Of a DNA stretch of 11,868 bases, positions 8,422 through 11,868 are shown piece by piece. The stretch covers positions 1 to 11,868 of the forward strand of contig CADWAF010000373.1 in assembly GCA_902984215.1 (NCBI GenBank), given 5' to 3'. This DNA is from Willaertia magna (taxonomy: Eukaryota > Heterolobosea > Eutetramitea > Acrasida > Naegleriidae). Under the pieces are notes generated by a model. It saw only the letters and a program-made list of their open reading frames with translations, did no database searches and was not told the DNA's origin. Made by a program: the position numbers and the translations under genes. Positions within the stretch are counted from its first letter, which is position 1; every line of letters begins with the position of its first letter.

Positions 8422-9927
8422 TTATTTATCTATTGGCACAGTTGTATCTTTTAAAAAAGGATGATTTAATAAATCTCTTGCACTCATTCTCTTTTCAGGC
8501 ATAATTTCTAACATTGGTAATAAAAATTCAGAAAATTCTTTAGCTCCATATTCACTAAATTGATACTTATTTAATAATAATTCATATAAACTACATGGTT
8601 TTAATTTCTTAATATGTAAAAATTCACCTTTCATTGTAAAATATTTACTACCTTTATTTCCTCTTCTAATTAAATCTAAAGGTATCTCTCCTAATAATTC
8701 TGACATTAAAGCTAAATGATCTTCATCTCTAGAATATGTTTTACCTTGTTTTGGATCAAAAAGGAATTCACCTGTAGCTAACTCAAATGCCATACATGCT
8801 GCACTCCATATATCTGCAGAAAAAGAATATTTTGCACCAACAATTACTTCAGGTGAACGATATTGTCTAGTTTGAATTTCATTTGATATTTTCTTATCTA
8901 AGAAACATGCATTACCAAAATCTGCAATTTTAACTCTAATATTATCTAAATCAATAAGATCCTTTTCTTCTTTTTCTTCTTGTTCTTCTTCTTTTTGTGT
9001 TTTAATTTCATTATTTGAATTCATTCTTTCTAATTTAATTTGTTCTAATTTTTCTTCTAATTTTTTAATTTCTTCAACATTTCCAGCTTTTGTATATTTT
9101 TGTTTTAATTTTTTAATTTGTTTATCATTTAAAGTAGATAAATCTCTCTCTTCTAAAGGTAAATTTATATCTAAATTTGGATTATAATTATTCATAATTT
9201 GTTTAATTTTATTTGTTGTTTGTTCAACTAAAATATTTTCAGGTTTAATATCAGTATGTATAATTTTACATTCATAATGTAAGAAATGTAAACCAATTAA
9301 AATATCTTTCATAATAATTTTAACTTTATCTAAAGGTATTCCTTTATAATTATATTGTTCAATTAATTTTAATAAATTATTACCCATCACTTCAAATGTC
9401 ATTGTCATATGTGTACCATTTATACCACGAACATAAAATGTTTCAAATAAAGCAACAATTCTTAATTCTTTATAAATATTTAAAATATTATTTTCATTAA
9501 TTTCAATTTTATTTATCTCTCTATATTTATCCATAACAAAATTTAAAATCTTAATTTCATCTAAAGCTGCATCTAAAAAATCTTTTGAACTTTTTTGAAT
9601 TTTTAAAGCTCTAAAAGTTTTTAATTTTAAATCAAAACATAACCAAACTGTACTATAATATCCCCAACCTAATTTAGAAACAATAATAAATTTATCATTT
9701 AAAATATCATTAATCTCTATTGGATGATATCCACCTTTACGGTATTCACTTTTTGGTTCATTTTCTGTATCTGAATAATCACCATCATCTTGTTGTTCTT
9801 TATTTTTATTTGTTGTTGTTGATTTCTTTTGAATTACTTTTACTCCACCTTTATTTTCTTTAATTCTTTTAGTTATTTGTTGGGCAATAAAATTGGAAGA
9901 AGGTGCATTATTATTTTTATAATACAC
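8422..9927 (-). CDS. SR-protein kinase (SRPK family), at least 501 codons, 5' end unresolved
   Basis: Phosphorylates Ser-Arg repeats of splicing factors; SRPKs shuttle between cytoplasm and nucleus. Numbering is from the GTG at 9927. The SRPK entry phrase YHPIEINDIL (67-76) leads into the Gly-rich loop LGWGYYSTVWL (86-96). The ATP-binding lysine is K109 (ALKI), the helix-C glutamate E124 (ALDEIKIL), the catalytic loop HTDIKPEN (224-231, D226), the DFG aspartate D336 (ADFGNACF), and the substrate loop TRQYRSPEVIVG (353-364). Between the catalytic loop and DFG is a roughly 95-residue charged Lys/Glu spacer, the split-kinase layout typical of SRPKs. The kinase ends at LLNHPFLKD. No ATG lies in frame before the kinase domain. 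The frame stays open up to a TGA at 9987-9985, so an upstream exon is likely. TAA at 8422-8424. Confidence 0.95.
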   Translation of the reverse strand: MYYKNNNAPSSNFIAQQITKRIKENKGGVKVIQKKSTTTNKNKEQQDDGDYSDTENEPKSEYRKGGYHPIEINDILNDKFIIVSKLGWGYYSTVWLCFDLKLKTFRALKIQKSSKDFLDAALDEIKILNFVMDKYREINKIEINENNILNIYKELRIVALFETFYVRGINGTHMTMTFEVMGNNLLKLIEQYNYKGIPLDKVKIIMKDILIGLHFLHYECKIIHTDIKPENILVEQTTNKIKQIMNNYNPNLDINLPLEERDLSTLNDKQIKKLKQKYTKAGNVEEIKKLEEKLEQIKLERMNSNNEIKTQKEEEQEEKEEKDLIDLDNIRVKIADFGNACFLDKKISNEIQTRQYRSPEVIVGAKYSFSADIWSAACMAFELATGEFLFDPKQGKTYSRDEDHLALMSELLGEIPLDLIRRGNKGSKYFTMKGEFLHIKKLKPCSLYELLLNKYQFSEYGAKEFSEFLLPMLEIMPEKRMSARDLLNHPFLKDTTVPIDK

Positions 9928-10201
9928 ATCTTTAGAATTCTTAATTACCCGACTAACAACAAATCTTGACCATCTTTTAAACTTTCATTCTTTGATATTC
10001 AGCTATTTTTTTTCATTCCAAATTCCACACAAAATTGTTGGAAATTTCCAGCCATTCCCAAAAAGGTATTACTTTATTTATGAAATTACCAAAAAACCAT
10101 TAAGAGGCTGGTGTAGAGGTGTGTCGGGTAGTGGTGTGACTGATAGTGATTGATAGTATTGGTACCATATTGTGGAGCAACAAAAAATTTTAATTTATTA
10201 T
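9928..10201. other. Region upstream of the SRPK frame, likely leader and promoter
   Basis: It should hold the missing 5' exon and promoter of the kinase. Minus-strand ATGs at 10055 and elsewhere open only short frames out of phase with the kinase (for example one of 18 codons). No GTAAGT donor is present. A G/T-rich stretch at 10107-10166, with a GATAGT direct repeat, stands out from the A/T-rich surroundings. It could be promoter or the 3' end of the retroelement. Confidence 0.35.
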
Positions 10202-11666
10202 CTAGTTCCCTTTGGGAATATTACAATTTCTTAAGATTTTATAACACTTCGCTGCAAGTAAGGTGAGAATAATTTGGATTTCTATGACACATTCTTTGAT
10301 TTTTCTGTTCAAGTAGAAGAATTTATTTTTTTTTAGAATTATTTCCTTGTAGTTCAATTCTAATCTGTTGTGGAATATAGCATTCTTATTGATTGTGATA
10401 CTACTATTGAGTTCAGTGAGCCTAAGAATATTATTATTAGCCCAATTTCTTTCTGTGGTTGTTTTTGAGCATTCATCATTAAGTGCGGTAAATTCATTTC
10501 CTTATTACATAAATTACAAATATGAAATTGTTTATGATTGATTATATTATAATAACAAGCATTAATGTTACGAAATAATTGAATTTTGGTTTCTGGTGAT
10601 AGATTCTGTTTGGTAAATTTATAGGTTTGGATATAGCATATATTACTATTATTAAATGGATTATTGTATATTTTTCTATTTCAGTCTTGGTTATACATGA
10701 GGTTAATGTTGTATATGTTAAAGTCACTTATATGTCGTTGAATATTGAATATTATTATATCCTTGTTATTTGTTATTAATAGTTGTTTTGTTGAAAAAGT
10801 TTTCTAATGTCGAATATGTCCATAAGTTGACTTGTGTTCTTAGTCTATTTATCTACTAGGTTGTTCTTAGTGTTATTGTTGTGGGCTTTTACTTTAGTGA
10901 TATTTAGTTTTATGTTGTTTTGTTCAATTGTTTTCTGTAATTCTTTTTTAAAGCATATGAAGTTACCTTGGTAGTTATCATTCTTAATGAGTTTAAGTGA
11001 AATTTCACTGTTAGTGTGAATTGTAATAGTGTTACCCTTTGAGGATAATTTAATACTATGTAAAATGTCACATAATTCGATATTTATTTTTTCACAATCT
11101 TTTTCTTTGACAACATTCCCTCTACATAAATGTACATAACTGGATAAGTATTTAGTTTGGACCAAGTTTTTATAATTATTAATGTCTACTAATTGTTGAG
11201 GTAAAAATTTAATACTTTCTTTAATTCTATCTTTTCTCTTTTCAATATCTTTTTTTAATAGTTTGTTCTCAAAAAAGTAATTACCTAGTATTCGTTCGTC
11301 GTCTACAATAAGTATTTCAATACCTTCTGCTATTGGTTTTACAATATTGTTTTTGTCAACTAGTATTATTGCTTTAGATTTTATCGGGTTGATACTGAGT
11401 TTAATTTGTTTCATCTATTTAAAGAGATTGTCCATTCTTTTATTGGTTTTCTTAGAGTTTGTTCTAATTAAGTATAAATTATCAGCAAAGTTGAGTAGTT
11501 CCACATAATTTGAGTTAATTTTACACGAGTCCTTTGATATTTTCTATTTCTCTATGGCCTTATCTATAATAATTTGAGCAATGCAATCGAAAATAATTGG
11601 TGCCAGTAGACACTTTTGCGGAATGCCCCTTGTTTTTAAGATGTTTCCTTTGAGTTGATTATTGAT
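10202..11666 (-). mobile_element. 5'-truncated, decayed non-LTR retrotransposon (RT, RNase H, CCHC zinc motif)
   Basis: Read 5' to 3' on the minus strand. First is the RT segment RGIPQKCLLAPIIF (about 11589-11630), the counterpart of the usual 'GVPQGSxLSPLLF' block. The catalytic box follows as FADN at 11489-11478 (normally Y/FADD), then INPIKSKAI and a thumb region with RILGNYFF. The RNase H part shows IELCDIL (conserved Glu), HTNS at 11018-11007 (normally TDS), and VKAH...NNLVDK before 10847. A C-x2-C-x7-H-x4-C motif follows (TGT at 10518 and 10509, CAC at 10485, TGC at 10471), then about 90 further codons to TAG at 10204-10202. Breaks: TAG at 11546, 11417 and 10847, TGA at 10683, and frameshifts near 10780-10806 and at 10471. 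The first RNase H strand with its Asp is not visible. The 5' half (endonuclease, early RT) is absent. An RT-RNase H non-LTR element is clear; the clade is not. Confidence 0.85.
10845..11414 (-). pseudogene. Largest surviving open segment of the retroelement ORF (RT thumb and RNase H)
   Basis: This 189-codon stretch is bounded by two TAG stops in the same frame as the rest of the element, so its ATG at 11414 is an internal Met rather than a true start. It carries the end of the RT palm, the thumb (RILGNYFF, then a Lys/Glu-rich helix and SIKFLPQQL), and RNase H with its second catalytic Asp changed to Asn (HTNS). It cannot be functional on its own. Confidence 0.8.
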
Positions 11667-11703
11667 TTGGGTTGGGTTGGGGTTGGGTTGGGTTTGGGTT
11701 TGG
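11667..11703 (+). repeat. Telomere-like GGGTT/GGGTTT tract
   Basis: Six runs of three or four G (11669-71, 11674-76, 11679-82, 11685-87, 11690-92, 11696-98) are separated by TT or TTT, roughly (GGGTT)n. It directly abuts the truncated 5' end of the retroelement. It could form a G-quadruplex on the plus strand. The host telomere sequence is unknown, so 'telomere-like' rests on form alone. Confidence 0.75.
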
Positions 11704-11769
11704 TGTAAAAAACTACATGAACGGCGATATTTTTTATGTAAAAAATTACAAAAATGGGATTTTTATTCA
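11704..11769 (+). repeat. Two imperfect 33-bp tandem repeats
   Basis: Unit 1 starts TGTAAAAAACTAC at 11704 and unit 2 starts TGTAAAAAATTAC at 11737. Read on the plus strand, each unit encodes an 11-residue block starting VKNY with an NG pair (VKNYMNGDIFY and VKNYKNGIFIQ), then FD and a stop. No upstream ATG or longer frame supports a gene. Confidence 0.5.
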
Positions 11770-11868
11770 ATTTGATTAATAATAGGGTTTTATATAATTT
11801 TTAATTTTCGAGGGTTTTCATTTTTTTGTAATATTTATTGATATATTTTTAACTTAAAGTTCCTAGTT
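11770..11868. other. A/T-rich right end, nothing recognised
   Basis: Mixed A/T-rich sequence with T-runs. I see no gene, RNA or element end here. Confidence 0.3.

Noticed and set aside
10542..10727. 61-codon minus-strand frame starting with ATG
   Set aside because: It lies in the wrong frame; the parallel frame there carries the retroelement protein leading into the Cys/His motif.
10845..11546. TAG read as an amino acid (Gln), since the element's frame passes through three TAGs and no TAA there
   Set aside because: The host genes hold over 2,200 codons with no in-frame TAG, and the element also has a TGA, two frameshifts and altered catalytic residues, so decay explains it better.

Overview
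The window is nuclear DNA from an AT-rich, compact eukaryote genome. The signs are SR-protein kinase, RING-CH, RCC1-like and mitochondrial glycerol-3-phosphate dehydrogenase genes, short GT-AG introns (52-88 nt in coding sequence) with GTAAGT donors, and Asn/Lys/Ile-rich proteins. A free-living amoeboid protist (dictyostelid, other amoebozoan or heterolobosean) fits best. This is inferred from style only; no gene here fixes the species.

Layout: seven protein genes and one decayed retroelement all lie on the minus strand, so transcription runs from high to low coordinates. From the right end the order is: a 165-bp tail with a 33-bp imperfect tandem repeat (11704-11868); a telomere-like GGGTT tract (11667-11703); a 5'-truncated non-LTR retrotransposon with RT, RNase H and a CCHC-type zinc motif, broken by stops and frameshifts (10202-11666); an SRPK-type kinase (8422-9927, start unresolved); a three-exon RING-CH (MARCH-type) membrane E3 ligase (6893-8244); a two-exon RCC1-repeat protein (5581-6775); mitochondrial FAD glycerol-3-phosphate dehydrogenase (3652-5508); a four-pass membrane protein, probably with two exons (2763-3573); a seven-pass receptor-like protein (1401-2645); and an F-box-like protein with a probable 5'UTR intron (5-1018, leader to about 1380).

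Reading across splice sites merges separate open frames into whole genes. The RING-CH frame and the Cys-rich frame next to it are one gene of 405 codons. The RCC1 protein gains a 45-residue C-terminus. The four-pass protein probably gains 32 residues. Several frames that seem to start far from an ATG begin at TTG or GTG; I corrected these starts where an in-frame ATG exists.

The genes do not form an obvious pathway. They cover energy metabolism (glycerol-3-phosphate shuttle), splicing-factor phosphorylation, ubiquitin ligation (F-box and RING-CH), and membrane sensing. The 11-base string TTGGCGGGAAA, an E2F/DP-type site, occurs in the F-box leader and in the first RING-CH intron, and might link those two genes to cell-cycle control. 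I found no clearly new molecular system. The least ordinary parts are the retroelement/telomere-like junction and the paired E2F-like sites.
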